Shown here one piece after another: positions 1 through 8,834 of a stretch of DNA of 64,000 nucleotides; positions within the stretch are counted from its first letter, which is position 1, and every line of letters begins with the position of its first letter. Origin of the DNA: Prochlorococcus sp. RS04 (GTDB lineage: Bacteria; Cyanobacteriota; Cyanobacteriia; PCC-6307; Cyanobiaceae). A program made the translations under genes and the position numbers. The notes under the pieces are model-generated. The model saw only the letters and a list, made by a program, of their open reading frames with translations. It ran no database searches and had not been told where the DNA came from. The stretch is taken from assembly GCF_001989455.1 (NCBI RefSeq), contig NZ_CP018346.1, positions 248,001 through 312,000 of the forward strand, given 5' to 3'.

Positions 1-96
1 GCGATCATAACAACGACTGAATCAATAATTTTTGAATTATGCAAAACTGCGGATAGAGAAGAATTTAAAGAAATTAGAAACATAATAATGAGTTAA
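1..96 (+). CDS. Isochorismatase-family hydrolase, C-terminal end only
   Basis: The window opens inside a reading frame of 31 codons that ends with TAA at 94-96. The visible peptide contains TTESIIFELCKTADREEFKE. This resembles the C-terminal strand-helix end of cysteine hydrolases of the isochorismatase/nicotinamidase family, where a TT-E-S-V-x-F-E-L motif is followed by a short helix. No catalytic residue (Asp, Lys, Cys) lies in this fragment, so the assignment rests on that tail alone. The rest of the gene lies upstream of the window. Confidence 0.55.
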   Translation, partial: AIITTTESIIFELCKTADREEFKEIRNIIMS

Positions 97-174
97 AGAA
101 AAATAAAGACTGGTTTGTTGTTTTGAGATAATTTAATATTTTATTAGATATAAATTTTAAGGGTTTATTTGAAT

Positions 175-1206
175 ATGAAATTAGTTACTGAAAACTTCCT
201 TCTGGCAATATCTATTTTTTTTATTGGAACTTTATTGTCGATAATAATTTCAAAAGTTTCAAAAATATTTTTTAAAAAGATTTCCAAAAGAACAAAAACA
301 GATTTCGATGATTTTATTTTTGAGGTGATCTTTGGAATTATAAAACCTATAGGTTTCCTCCTATCATTTTATTTTTCAATTGACTATTTTTTTGCTGATG
401 AAATAACTTTCATCTCTGTCTTATTGAATATTTTGAAATTATTTATATTAATAATCATCATAAAAGCTCTCAATAAAGTTTTAATAAGATCTTTAACAGA
501 AACGACCTCCAAAATTAATGATGCCTCAATTAGTTCGATGGTATCTTCACTAACTCCATTGATAAAAGCATTAACATGGACGATTGGCTCAATTTTTTTC
601 TTACAAAATTTAGGTGTTCAAATGACTGCTATTTGGGCTTTACTTAGTGCAGGAGGTATTGGAGCAGGATTAGCTTTGAAAGATCCAGTTCAGGAGTTCT
701 TTGAATATATAACAATTTTGCTTGATAAACCTTTTCAAAAAGGAGAGTTTATAAAATCTGATGGAGTCCTAGGAATGGTTGAGAGAGTGGGAGTACGATC
801 ATCAAGGATAAGAAGTATTAATGGAGAAGTAATAGTAATGAGCAATAGCGCCCTAACAAATGGAATAATTTCAAATTACGCACAAATGAAAAAAAGAAGG
901 TTAGTGCATAAATTGGGAGTAATTTATGAAACCTCTCCAAAACTTATGAAACTGATTCCAATAATAATTAAAAAAATAGTTGAAGAGACAAAAGATGCAT
1001 CTTTTGATAGATGTCATTTCACAGATTTCGGCGACTTCAGTCTTAATTTCGAACTTGTTTATTACATCCCAACAAATAATTATCTCGCCGCAATGGAAGC
1101 TCAACAATCTATAAATTTAAGAATTATTGAGGAATTTGCGGTTAATAATATAGAGTTTGCATTCCCAACACAAACCTTAAATATTGAAAGTAACAAAGCC
1201 AAATGA
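175..1206 (+). CDS. MscS-family small-conductance mechanosensitive channel
   Basis: Inner-membrane channel that would open under membrane tension and release solutes on hypo-osmotic shock. About 343 residues. Three hydrophobic segments lie near residues 5-26, 48-66 and 75-103, followed by the pore-lining TM3 region near 130-175 with the Gly/Ala-rich stretch SAGGIGAGLALKDP typical of MscS. The MscS beta-domain follows (FQKGEFIKSDGVLGMVERVG, then VIVMSNSALTNGIISNY). The C-terminal alpha/beta domain ends at about 335. A TTG at 169 is also in frame, but the ATG at 175 is the more usual start. The 3' end overlaps the convergent SDR gene by 30 bp. Confidence 0.9.
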   Translation: MKLVTENFLLAISIFFIGTLLSIIISKVSKIFFKKISKRTKTDFDDFIFEVIFGIIKPIGFLLSFYFSIDYFFADEITFISVLLNILKLFILIIIIKALNKVLIRSLTETTSKINDASISSMVSSLTPLIKALTWTIGSIFFLQNLGVQMTAIWALLSAGGIGAGLALKDPVQEFFEYITILLDKPFQKGEFIKSDGVLGMVERVGVRSSRIRSINGEVIVMSNSALTNGIISNYAQMKKRRLVHKLGVIYETSPKLMKLIPIIIKKIVEETKDASFDRCHFTDFGDFSLNFELVYYIPTNNYLAAMEAQQSINLRIIEEFAVNNIEFAFPTQTLNIESNKAK

Positions 1207-2178
1207 TTTACAAATTTCTTCACTTAATATCCAGAGTTTTGAAGCCAATTCAGAATTATTTGCCTCATCACTTACCTTACTTTTAACTAATTTATGTTTT
1301 TTGAAAGATATAAGTTTATTACTTAAATGAACGTAACCAATATTATTTAAATTTGAATCAAAAACAATTTCAGAAAGTATCCTACCAGCATTTTCTATAC
1401 TTTCAGAAATTCCTAAAATATTTTTTGCAGCTTTAGAAAAAATTAAATATCCAAAGAGATTAAAACGCTTGCTGTATCTAAAAAAACCAAGATCATCATT
1501 TGGTATTACTAGACCAGGAGCCCAAGTAATTACAGAAATTTTACTAGAAGAAATTTTTAATTTTTTTTCAAGTTCTTTTGCAAACAAAATATTACATAAT
1601 TTACTATTTTTATAAGCTTCATCAGCATTAAAATTTAAAAATTGCCCAGTTACTTTTTTTCTTAAATTAACTAGGTTATTAAGTCCTGCTTTTTTTCCTA
1701 TATTGCCACCTGCACTTTTGGGGTCGTGTACATCTGATGATGTAATAATGATTCTAGATTCTTCTTTATCTCTAATAAAATCTTTTAGGACATTTACCAA
1801 GTAAAAATGTGCAAGATGATTTACTGCAAATGTTAGTTCTATGCCTTGTTTTGATACTTTAGGATAAAAAGAGCCTGTATATTGTAATCCAGCATTTAAA
1901 ATAATAACATCTAAAAAAATCTTTTTACTAATAAAGTAATCTTTAATTTTTTTAATATTCTCTAGATCTGAAAGATCACAATTTTCAATAATATTTAAAA
2001 ATTTACTAAGGTAATTTTTATCAAAATATTTCTCGATTTTTATGAGAAATTCATTCTTTCTAAATTCGTTTTTAATTACAACATATAAAATATTTTTCGT
2101 CTTCAGTAAATTAATAATGGCAAAAAACCCTATTCCTGAATTACCTCCAGTAATTAAAATATTTTTATTTTTAATCAT
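1177..2178 (-). CDS. Short-chain dehydrogenase, protochlorophyllide-reductase-like
   Basis: NAD(P)-dependent short-chain dehydrogenase/reductase of 333 residues. The Rossmann nucleotide-binding motif TGGNSGIG is at residues 10-17, NAG at 95-97, the active-site serines SS at 147-148 and the catalytic pair YKNSK at 189-193. The middle part (ELTFAVNHLAHFYLVN, ITSSDVHDPKSAGG) and the extended C-terminus resemble the light-dependent protochlorophyllide oxidoreductase / retinol dehydrogenase branch. The N-terminal region is divergent and Lys/Ile-rich, so this is more likely a POR-like paralogue than the chlorophyll enzyme itself; the substrate is unknown. It converges on and overlaps the MscS gene by 30 bp. 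Confidence 0.75.
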   Translation of the reverse strand: MIKNKNILITGGNSGIGFFAIINLLKTKNILYVVIKNEFRKNEFLIKIEKYFDKNYLSKFLNIIENCDLSDLENIKKIKDYFISKKIFLDVIILNAGLQYTGSFYPKVSKQGIELTFAVNHLAHFYLVNVLKDFIRDKEESRIIITSSDVHDPKSAGGNIGKKAGLNNLVNLRKKVTGQFLNFNADEAYKNSKLCNILFAKELEKKLKISSSKISVITWAPGLVIPNDDLGFFRYSKRFNLFGYLIFSKAAKNILGISESIENAGRILSEIVFDSNLNNIGYVHLSNKLISFKKHKLVKSKVSDEANNSELASKLWILSEEICKSFGFVTFNI

Positions 2179-2402
2179 TTAAATTCCTATATTTTTTTTA
2201 TGATAAAAAAATAAATAAAGTTTTTTTTATTTTGTAATCTTATAAATTATTGTTAAAACACTGAAAGCTTAGTCACTAGTATTTGAGTAATTTGATTATT
2301 ATTAATCTACTCTCATTATAAATATTGGATGAAAAATATAATTCTAGGATCAGAAGTAATAATTTTTTCCATAAATTTTTTTAATCATAAGATTTATATT
2401 TA
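2179..2402. promoter_or_regulatory. Divergent intergenic region between the POR-like SDR and lycopene cyclase
   Basis: This 224 bp, very AT-rich gap separates two divergent genes and must carry both promoters. It contains long A/T runs near 2190-2240. I see no reading frame, hairpin terminator or recognisable operator in it. Confidence 0.4.
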
Positions 2403-3686
2403 ATGTCAAAAGAAAATATGCCAGATGTTCTTGTTTTGGGGGCAGGGCCTGCAGGAATGGCTATTGCCTCAGCTTTAGGGAAGGAAAAATTAGATGTTGA
2501 AGTGCTTTCTCCAAATGGACCAGATGAACCTTGGCCAAATACATATGGCATTTGGGGGGAAGAAGTTGATCAACTCGGGCTTCAGGATTTACTTGAATAT
2601 AGATGGAAGAATACTGTAAGTTTTTTTGGGCATGGCGCTTTAGAAGAGCAGGACGACGAGAATAAAGCAACGGAACATTCACTAGATTATGGACTATTTG
2701 ATAAGAAGAAACTCCACAATTATTGGTTTAACGAATGCAATAAGTCTTTTATTAAATGGCATCAAGGCTTTGCAAACAAAATACATTTTGAAAAATACAA
2801 GAGTACAGTAACCACAAAAGATGGCAAAACTTACTCTGCAAGATTAGTAGTAGATGCAACAGGGTATGATCCTGTTTTTCTTAAATTAAAATCCTGTGGT
2901 CCCTTAGCAGTCCAAACTTGTTATGGGATAGTAGGTAATTTTAGTAAACCTCCACTTAAGAAAGGGCAGTTTGTATTAATGGACTATAGAAATGATCATC
3001 TTAACGATGAGCAAAAAAGAGAACCGCCAACTTTTCTTTATGCCATGGATATGGGGGATGGGAAATATTTTCTTGAAGAGACATCTCTTGGTTTGGTAAA
3101 CCCTCTAACAATGGAAAATTTAAAAGAGAGACTAGAGAAAAGGCTTTCTTATCGAAATATATCAATCACAAGCATGCAGCACGAAGAGCTTGGCTTATTT
3201 CTTCCTATGAATATGCCAATCCCAGATTTCAAACAACAAATACTTGGGTATGGTGGTGCTGCTTCAATGGTACATCCTGCATCTGGATATTTAATTGGTA
3301 ATGTATTAAGAAGAGCTCCACTTGTCGCAAAGGCAGTCTCAAAAGCAATTAAAAACAAAAATCTAAGTACCTATCATATTGCTAGAAAAGGTTGGGAAAC
3401 TTTATGGTCAAAAGAATTAATTAGGAAAAAATCACTTTACCAATTTGGATTAGAAAAACTCATGAGGTTTGATGAGAAACTATTAAGAGAATTTTTTGGC
3501 AGTTTTTTCCAACTTCCTAAAAATCAATGGTATGGGTTTCTAACTGATACTCTTTCTTTAAAAGAGATTGTATATGCTATGTGCGTAATGTTTATAAAAG
3601 CTCCATGGAGTGTAAAGAAAGGTCTTATGATCATGCATGGAAGAGAATTTAAAATGTTACTTAGGATAATATTTCCAAACATATAG
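2403..3686 (+). CDS. crtL: Lycopene cyclase (CrtL type, probably the epsilon/bifunctional form)
   Basis: FAD/NAD(P)-dependent membrane-associated enzyme that cyclises the ends of lycopene to make beta and/or epsilon rings, leading to beta- and alpha-carotene. 427 residues. The dinucleotide-binding motif VLGAGPAGMA is at 11-20, the CrtL motif WPNTYGIWGEE at 44-54, and the catalytic FLEET motif at 223-227; GYGGAASMVHPASGY follows in the substrate region. Prochlorococcus carries two CrtL paralogues, a beta cyclase and a bifunctional epsilon cyclase. The position a few genes from pcb fits my recollection of the epsilon-type gene, but the sequence alone does not prove which end group it makes. It is followed 7 bp later by an SDR gene and probably co-transcribed with it. 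Confidence 0.85.
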   Translation: MSKENMPDVLVLGAGPAGMAIASALGKEKLDVEVLSPNGPDEPWPNTYGIWGEEVDQLGLQDLLEYRWKNTVSFFGHGALEEQDDENKATEHSLDYGLFDKKKLHNYWFNECNKSFIKWHQGFANKIHFEKYKSTVTTKDGKTYSARLVVDATGYDPVFLKLKSCGPLAVQTCYGIVGNFSKPPLKKGQFVLMDYRNDHLNDEQKREPPTFLYAMDMGDGKYFLEETSLGLVNPLTMENLKERLEKRLSYRNISITSMQHEELGLFLPMNMPIPDFKQQILGYGGAASMVHPASGYLIGNVLRRAPLVAKAVSKAIKNKNLSTYHIARKGWETLWSKELIRKKSLYQFGLEKLMRFDEKLLREFFGSFFQLPKNQWYGFLTDTLSLKEIVYAMCVMFIKAPWSVKKGLMIMHGREFKMLLRIIFPNI

Positions 3687-3693
3687 TTAAAAA

Positions 3694-4401
3694 ATGAGAA
3701 CCATATTAATAACTGGAGCCAGTAGAGGTATTGGACTAAATATTGCACATAAAGAATTAAAAGAAGGCAATAGAATTAGTGTTGGCATAAGAGATTTAGA
3801 ATCATTAAAAGGAAGCGCTATTGATCCCAAAAAATGGCCCGAAGGGAAAATTATAATCAACCACTATGATGCTTTAAAAAAAATTACAGCCGAAAATTGG
3901 ATAAAGAATACCGTAGATGAATTTGGAGGATTTGATTCAGTAATAAATTGTTCTGGAGTATTATCGAAAGTTCCTTTCTTATACAAAGATGGTGATGAAG
4001 AAGATATTTTAAATACATTAAATATAAATTTTTTGGCAATTTGGCATTTATGTAGGCTTTCTTGGGATCATTTATGTACCTCTGGAAGAGGGAGAATTAT
4101 TGTTTTAGTTTCAATGAGTGGTAAAAGATCCAAAGGTGATTTAGCCGCTTATTCTTCTTCAAAGTTTGCTTTGATGGGATTATGCCAAACCATGAAAAAT
4201 AAAGGTTGGGATAAAAATATAAGGATTTCTGCAATTTGCCCAAGCTGGGTTAATACAAAAATGGCCCAAAATATCTCTTCTTTAGACAAATCAAGCATGA
4301 CACAACCTGAAGATATTGCTGAAATATGCTCAACTATTCTTAAGTTACCTACCCAATCAGTTCCATTTGAAATCGCCTTAAATTGTAACTATGAAATTTA
4401 G
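3694..4401 (+). CDS. Short-chain dehydrogenase/reductase
   Basis: Classical SDR of 235 residues. TGASRGIG at 7-14 binds NAD(P), NCSG at 85-88 corresponds to the NAG motif, the catalytic serine is S140 (VSMSG), and the active-site pair is Y153-x3-K157 within YSSSK. The C-terminal substrate loop (CPSWVNTKMAQN) is typical of 3-oxoacyl-ACP-reductase-like enzymes, but no substrate can be assigned. The gene starts 7 bp after the lycopene cyclase, so a shared transcript is likely. Its stop overlaps the convergent GIY-YIG gene by 4 bp. Confidence 0.8.
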   Translation: MRTILITGASRGIGLNIAHKELKEGNRISVGIRDLESLKGSAIDPKKWPEGKIIINHYDALKKITAENWIKNTVDEFGGFDSVINCSGVLSKVPFLYKDGDEEDILNTLNINFLAIWHLCRLSWDHLCTSGRGRIIVLVSMSGKRSKGDLAAYSSSKFALMGLCQTMKNKGWDKNIRISAICPSWVNTKMAQNISSLDKSSMTQPEDIAEICSTILKLPTQSVPFEIALNCNYEI

Positions 4402-4940
4402 CCTAAATTAAAAATTAAGTAAGCCATTGAAAGCATCGCAATTGCAATAAATAAACCTTTTATTCGATTAGTTAACAATGAAAAAAGAGATAAATCTTCA
4501 GAAAAGTATCCGCCAAAACTTCCTGTAATAAATAATATAACCATTGGTAGAGATGCCATTCCAAAAGAATAAGAAATAGATCTTACAAATCCAAAATTTA
4601 AATAATTAAAAATAAAAGAACCTAATGAAAACAATAAAAAAGATGCAAATAGAGTTATAGAAACTTCAGCATCTAAAGTATGAGGTAAGCTACCCTTTAA
4701 TTCAAATTGCTTTTTACATTCTTTAATTTGTCTTTTAGAAAGCTTTAAATAACCAGTTTCAGGAATTCTTTGCGACTTATATTTTCTTAGTAATCTTGCT
4801 TCAAGAGTTTCTGGCTCCTTAGTCATAATTGATGTTAATAATTCATCTGGCTTTAATTTTTTAATTTTCTTTTCGAGATTATCTGTTTTCCCAATTCTAT
4901 AAAGGTCTCCCACTCTAATAAGGTAAACATATCCCGACAT
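4398..4940 (-). CDS. GIY-YIG/T5orf172-like nuclease domain fused to membrane helices
   Basis: 180-residue protein in two parts. Residues 1-75 look like a minimal GIY-YIG (T5orf172/Meiotically-up-regulated-113-like) domain: GYVYLIRV at 3-10 is the GIY strand, LYRIGKT at 13-19 the YIG strand, and E48 in LEARLLRKY is the candidate metal-binding glutamate. Residues about 92-118, 122-147 and 162-180 are hydrophobic and look like three membrane helices. A nuclease-like domain tethered to a membrane is unusual, and the function is unknown. It is convergent with the upstream SDR. Whether the nuclease active site is functional is inference. Confidence 0.6.
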   Translation of the reverse strand: MSGYVYLIRVGDLYRIGKTDNLEKKIKKLKPDELLTSIMTKEPETLEARLLRKYKSQRIPETGYLKLSKRQIKECKKQFELKGSLPHTLDAEVSITLFASFLLFSLGSFIFNYLNFGFVRSISYSFGMASLPMVILFITGSFGGYFSEDLSLFSLLTNRIKGLFIAIAMLSMAYLIFNLG

Positions 4941-5014
4941 TTGCGTTGTAAAATTAATACTGTTCCTATTTAGATAATACTAAAAGAATTAAGGAAATTA
5001 AAAGTTTTTACAAT

Positions 5015-5674
5015 ATGAAAAACGATATTTTATATTCATTCCGAAGATGTCCATATGCAATTCGTGCAAGATGGGCCCTATTAATTTGCGAAATAAAAGT
5101 AGAGATAAGAGAAATTGATTTAAAAAATAAACCTCTAGATTTTTTAAATAATTCAAAGACGAAAACGGTTCCAATTCTTATAAAAAAAAATAATGAAGTT
5201 ATTGAAGAAAGTCTTGAAATCATCCTGTGGGCTCTCTCAGAGTCGAAAAAGGAAAACATCAAATTAATTTGTTTTCCTGAAAACAAAAAGGAAGAAATTT
5301 TTGAAATAATTAATGAAAACGATAACGAATTTAAATATCATTTAGATCGATTTAAATATGCCACAAGATATAAAGATAGTAATGAAGAATTTCATTTCAC
5401 AAATGCTATTAAATTTATAAAGAGATGGAACGAACTACTTGCAGAAAACAAATATTTTTTTGGAGATATTCCCACAATTGCTGATTGGTCTATTTGGCCT
5501 TTTGTAAGACAATTTAAAATCGCTTGTGAAAGTCAAAAAAGGATAAATTATTTTGAACCCTCGATAAAAAACTGGTTAGATTCATTCGAAAAAAATAAAG
5601 AATTTAAAACCTTAATGTATAAATACGAATTATGGGAACCAAATTATAGAAAGAATTATTTTCCTTTTAATTAA
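5015..5674 (+). CDS. Glutathione S-transferase family protein
   Basis: 219-residue soluble protein with a thioredoxin-like N-terminal domain (residues about 3-75) beginning LYSFRRCPYAIRARWAL; the Cys in RRCPYA sits at the usual catalytic/glutathione-contact position of Cys-type GSTs. VPILI near 51-55 contains the cis-proline, and IEESLEIILWAL supplies the Ser that normally contacts the glutathione gamma-glutamyl group. The remainder is the helical C-terminal domain (FFGDIPTIADWSIWPFVRQF). It probably acts in detoxification or thiol redox chemistry; substrate unknown. It converges on a small unknown gene with a 4 bp overlap. Confidence 0.82.
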   Translation: MKNDILYSFRRCPYAIRARWALLICEIKVEIREIDLKNKPLDFLNNSKTKTVPILIKKNNEVIEESLEIILWALSESKKENIKLICFPENKKEEIFEIINENDNEFKYHLDRFKYATRYKDSNEEFHFTNAIKFIKRWNELLAENKYFFGDIPTIADWSIWPFVRQFKIACESQKRINYFEPSIKNWLDSFEKNKEFKTLMYKYELWEPNYRKNYFPFN

Positions 5675-5928
5675 CTTTCTAACAACTTCCTTTTTTCAAT
5701 AATTCTTGCTAACTCCAAAAAATATCCTGCAGTCCTAAATTTTCCAATATTTTTCTCCTTAAAATCAAGATCGCTTCTAATTTCTGCAGTCTCCGCCATT
5801 AGCAAATCTAAATCATTTGATCCAAGACTATACAATTCTCCTAGTTCGATTTCCCTTCCAAGTAAATGACTCCTGAACCACTTCCCTTTATTTTCTTGAG
5901 GTGGAATATCGTAGGGAGTAAATGACAT
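5671..5928 (-). CDS. Small conserved hypothetical protein (85 aa)
   Basis: 85-residue soluble protein with a good ATG start and an amphipathic, charged helix-rich C-terminus (LLMAETAEIRSDLDFKEK, then YFLELARIIEKRKLLES). No signal peptide, Cys pair or membrane segment. I do not recognise a family. It follows gltS on the same strand with a short gap and overlaps the convergent GST gene by 4 bp, so it could be the last gene of a small minus-strand unit. The composition looks like a real protein rather than a shadow reading frame. Confidence 0.6.
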   Translation of the reverse strand: MSFTPYDIPPQENKGKWFRSHLLGREIELGELYSLGSNDLDLLMAETAEIRSDLDFKEKNIGKFRTAGYFLELARIIEKRKLLES

Positions 5929-5964
5929 TAAAATAAAATTTAGGCTAATACTATTCTAGGGTTC

Positions 5965-7353
5965 TTATTGAAACTTTTTCATCTCTACTCTATTAAAAAT
6001 CAATGCAATAAAAAGAATTGCGAATGTAATTAGGGCACAAATTTCTGTCCAATAATCTAATCCAATTTTAGAAATCATTAATGGTGCAAGAACTGTAAAT
6101 AGTCCCCCGGAAAGAATTAACTGAGCGAAAAGCTGTTTTGACGTAAAAATTGGTAAAGTCTTAGAAATATTTTTAGGATCTGCAAGCCTTAAAAGAAGTA
6201 AACCAGAAGCTACTACACCTGTAGAATTCCCAAACTCTATCAAGCTTTTTTCAAACCAATAATCATCAAAAATAAAGTATGCGAAATAAGCAATGCAGAT
6301 TAAATTCCAAAATAAACCGAAAATAGTAAACACTAAAATAAGTATCCAATTATCAAAAACAACTGCAATATCTAAACTCGCCATAGCTGTAAAAATCAAC
6401 AAATCTGTGGATAAAATACCAATCTCCCTTTGCAGAATATTTGAAATAAATTCTGTATTTTTGGTTTTCTCTAAAATATATCTTATAAGGAGCGAACCTA
6501 TAAGGATAAAAGGGAATACTGGTAGTGAAAAAATAATTTCCTTCGAAAAATCTCCAAAAGAACTTGAAATATACCTTAAAAATTTAAGTAGCAAAATACC
6601 AAAAGAAATTGCCAAACCAGAGAATCCAAGATTTATTATAAAAATTCTTAAATCTGCAAAAATTCCTGTCTTATTTTTTCCTTTTAGAGTATCTTTTTGT
6701 TCAAGAATTTCCTCAGTATCTGATAGGCCTAAAGTCCTACCAAGAAAGATAAATACGCTCCCCAATATTGAAGAGGATAAAAGACCCATAGTTGCCATCG
6801 CCAAACCAAGATCTAAACCATTTTGGAAACCTAGTTTATTAAAACTTTCTCCAATTATTGATGCAGCTCCATGACCACCCTCAAAACCTACTTCTATTAA
6901 ACAACTCATTAGAGGATTTGCATCCATAGATGGAGGTAGAAAGTATTTAACAACAAGACCACCGACAAAAAATTGCCCGAAACCTAGTGAAAGAGCTAAT
7001 AGAAATTGATTAAAAATTGGTTTAACTAAACCATTTATATTCGGGATAGGTCTTCCCATCATTAAAGTTGCGAAGACTAATGATAAAAGAGGAGTAGGAA
7101 AATTACTCCAAACATTGATTGTTTCTTTTGGTAAAAAGTGTATCGCCCCAAATGGGCCTATGGATATACCTAAAATTCCTGATATAACTGCTATCGGCAA
7201 TCCAAACCTCTCGAGTTGAACAGCTAGTTTAAATTTTCTCCCAAAAATCAACAAAAAAAATATAATTAATAATCCAAAAAAACTTATCAATAGAGAATTT
7301 GAAAAAATATCTTTATTCTGTATCGAAAAAATATCCAATGATTTCAAAAACAT
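5965..7353 (-). CDS. gltS: GltS-type sodium/glutamate symporter
   Basis: 462-residue polytopic inner-membrane protein with about ten to twelve hydrophobic segments. The first repeat contains FGLPIAVISGILGISIGPFG. The conserved loop LIEVGFEGGHGAASIIGESF precedes LAMATMGLLSSSILG, and the second repeat contains FGNSTGVVASGLLLLRLADP. These Gly-rich re-entrant motifs in inverted repeats mark the glutamate:Na+ symporter (ESS) family. It would take up glutamate, or a related anion, with sodium. It is slightly longer than the roughly 400-residue E. coli GltS, mainly through an insertion near 215-250. Substrate is inferred from the family. Confidence 0.78.
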   Translation of the reverse strand: MFLKSLDIFSIQNKDIFSNSLLISFFGLLIIFFLLIFGRKFKLAVQLERFGLPIAVISGILGISIGPFGAIHFLPKETINVWSNFPTPLLSLVFATLMMGRPIPNINGLVKPIFNQFLLALSLGFGQFFVGGLVVKYFLPPSMDANPLMSCLIEVGFEGGHGAASIIGESFNKLGFQNGLDLGLAMATMGLLSSSILGSVFIFLGRTLGLSDTEEILEQKDTLKGKNKTGIFADLRIFIINLGFSGLAISFGILLLKFLRYISSSFGDFSKEIIFSLPVFPFILIGSLLIRYILEKTKNTEFISNILQREIGILSTDLLIFTAMASLDIAVVFDNWILILVFTIFGLFWNLICIAYFAYFIFDDYWFEKSLIEFGNSTGVVASGLLLLRLADPKNISKTLPIFTSKQLFAQLILSGGLFTVLAPLMISKIGLDYWTEICALITFAILFIALIFNRVEMKKFQ

Positions 7354-7392
7354 ATAATTCTAAATCTAAATTAATAAACAATATTTTTCAAA

Positions 7393-7423
7393 TAAAAAAG
7401 GCTCCGGTAAGAGGAGCCTTTTG
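7393..7423 (-). terminator. Rho-independent terminator of pcb
   Basis: A near-perfect hairpin: a GGCTCC/GGAGCC core extended by A/T pairs, arms 7396-7405 and 7413-7422, with a 7-base loop. On the minus strand the GC stem runs into a T-rich tail. It lies 24 bp past the pcb stop codon and before gltS, which suits a highly expressed single-gene transcript. Confidence 0.85.
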
Positions 7424-7446
7424 ATATTGGTAATAAAATTTGAAAA

Positions 7447-8505
7447 TTAATCTTTAAGAGTAACTGTTGCACTATCAATATTACTGATAGCATTTGTAAC
7501 TCTCTTGAAATCAAAGCCTAGTGCTCTTAAAGCGTGCCATAGATGACCTTGAATAAAGAAGAATCCAAAATAGTAGTGAACATTAGCTAACCATGCTCTT
7601 GAAGTGTACTCACCATCAGGAAGATCAACAGTATCTACCCAATAAGGCGATATACTAAACTTCAATTCAAGTGGTTCACCAAAGAATTCAGTTGGATAAA
7701 CTGTTGTATTAGCTGCACTCCAGAAGGCTGCGATAATAGCCATCCAGCCTATTCCAGCTAGTGACCATGAGAGAACAGCTTCTGCAGATAGAAGTCCTTT
7801 ACCTTTGAATTTGGTATATTCACCAACTTGCTTAGTAGCAATATGCCAAGCACCACCAGTGATCTCAACGAAAGCAAGAAAGGCATGGCCTCCCATTACT
7901 TCTTCAAGGCTATCAATAGTCAAAAAGTCTGTTTGGTGATTCCAAATTTTGGCCAAATTTAATTCATACTCAACCTGTCTTACTGAACCAATAGCTGGAT
8001 CATAAATTCCATGAACTCTTGCCCATTCAACAAAAGCGATAACTGCGAAACCAAGAATAATTAGATGGTGACCAAGAATAAATGTCAATTTGTCTGGATT
8101 ATCCCATTCAATATTGAATTTTCTAGCTCTTGCTACATCAGAATCTTCTAGATTTCCAGGAAGAAGTAAGGAGTGTAGAAGTCCGCCTGCGGCTAAAACC
8201 ATAGAAGAAACTAAGTGAACTATTGCTATCGCTAGAACAGGTTTAGTATCTCCCATCGCAACGCCATTAGCATCAAACCCTATTCCAAGAGTTGCTAAAT
8301 GAGGAAGAACGATTAAAGGTTGATGACCCATTGGGACAGTGGGGTCAAATCGTGAAAGTTCAAAAAGGGTGAATGCACCCGCCCAGAAAACAATTAATCC
8401 TGCATGAGCTACATGAGCAGCAATGAATTTTCCTGAGCGATTTGCTACACCTGAATTACCAGCCCACCATCCGTAGGTAGTATCTGGATTTCCATAGGTT
8501 TGCAT
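7447..8505 (-). CDS. pcbA: Divinyl chlorophyll a/b-binding antenna protein Pcb
   Basis: Thylakoid light-harvesting protein of the CP43/IsiA-like six-helix core-antenna family. It binds divinyl chlorophylls a and b and replaces phycobilisomes in Prochlorococcus. 352 residues, the usual Pcb length, lacking the large lumenal loop of CP43. It starts [19 protein letters not shown], with helix 1 containing [12 protein letters not shown]; conserved His residues sit in helices ([59 protein letters not shown]). Base composition is clearly more GC-rich and codon use more biased than its neighbours, as expected for a very highly expressed gene. A long 5' region and a strong terminator flank it. Only one pcb copy is in the window. 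Confidence 0.95.
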   Translation of the reverse strand: MQTYGNPDTTYGWWAGNSGVANRSGKFIAAHVAHAGLIVFWAGAFTLFELSRFDPTVPMGHQPLIVLPHLATLGIGFDANGVAMGDTKPVLAIAIVHLVSSMVLAAGGLLHSLLLPGNLEDSDVARARKFNIEWDNPDKLTFILGHHLIILGFAVIAFVEWARVHGIYDPAIGSVRQVEYELNLAKIWNHQTDFLTIDSLEEVMGGHAFLAFVEITGGAWHIATKQVGEYTKFKGKGLLSAEAVLSWSLAGIGWMAIIAAFWSAANTTVYPTEFFGEPLELKFSISPYWVDTVDLPDGEYTSRAWLANVHYYFGFFFIQGHLWHALRALGFDFKRVTNAISNIDSATVTLKD

Positions 8506-8834
8506 TTAGGAATTGATTAGCTTAAACGTTTTGAGAATACTTTATATTTCACCAAACAGTTGAATTCATAACAAAATTGTAAAGGTTAGTAATCCTAACT
8601 ATTACTAAACAAGAAGTCTTCAAAGGGTAATCCCATAACAAAAAAGGTAGATTTAATGAGGAAAATTATTCTTAGAGATATAAGTTCTATCAAATAAATC
8701 ATTATTTTGAAATTCAAATAAGTTAATTAAATTTCATTTTGCTGACATTAAACGTTATTTTGTTTCATTAAACCATCCTTTTTATTGCCTCATTCTCAAA
8801 CAATTATTAAATATGGGATAAGACATTTAATATT
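8506..8834. promoter_or_regulatory. 329 bp divergent control region of pcb
   Basis: This gene-free stretch separates pcb (minus) from a small plus-strand gene and must hold the pcb promoter and leader. On the pcb strand an AT-rich TATAAA-like element lies about 30 bases before the ATG. An 8-bp inverted repeat, TTAGTAAT (8586-8593) and ATTACTAA (8601-8608) with a 7-base spacer, lies about 80-100 bp upstream of the pcb start and is a candidate operator. The half nearer the small gene shows nothing else I can name. Confidence 0.4.

Noticed and set aside
6293-6874. 193-codon open frame on the plus strand inside gltS
   Set aside because: It is antisense to a well-supported transporter, has Lys/Pro/Ser-rich low-complexity composition, and no family resemblance. 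It is a shadow of the gltS reading frame.
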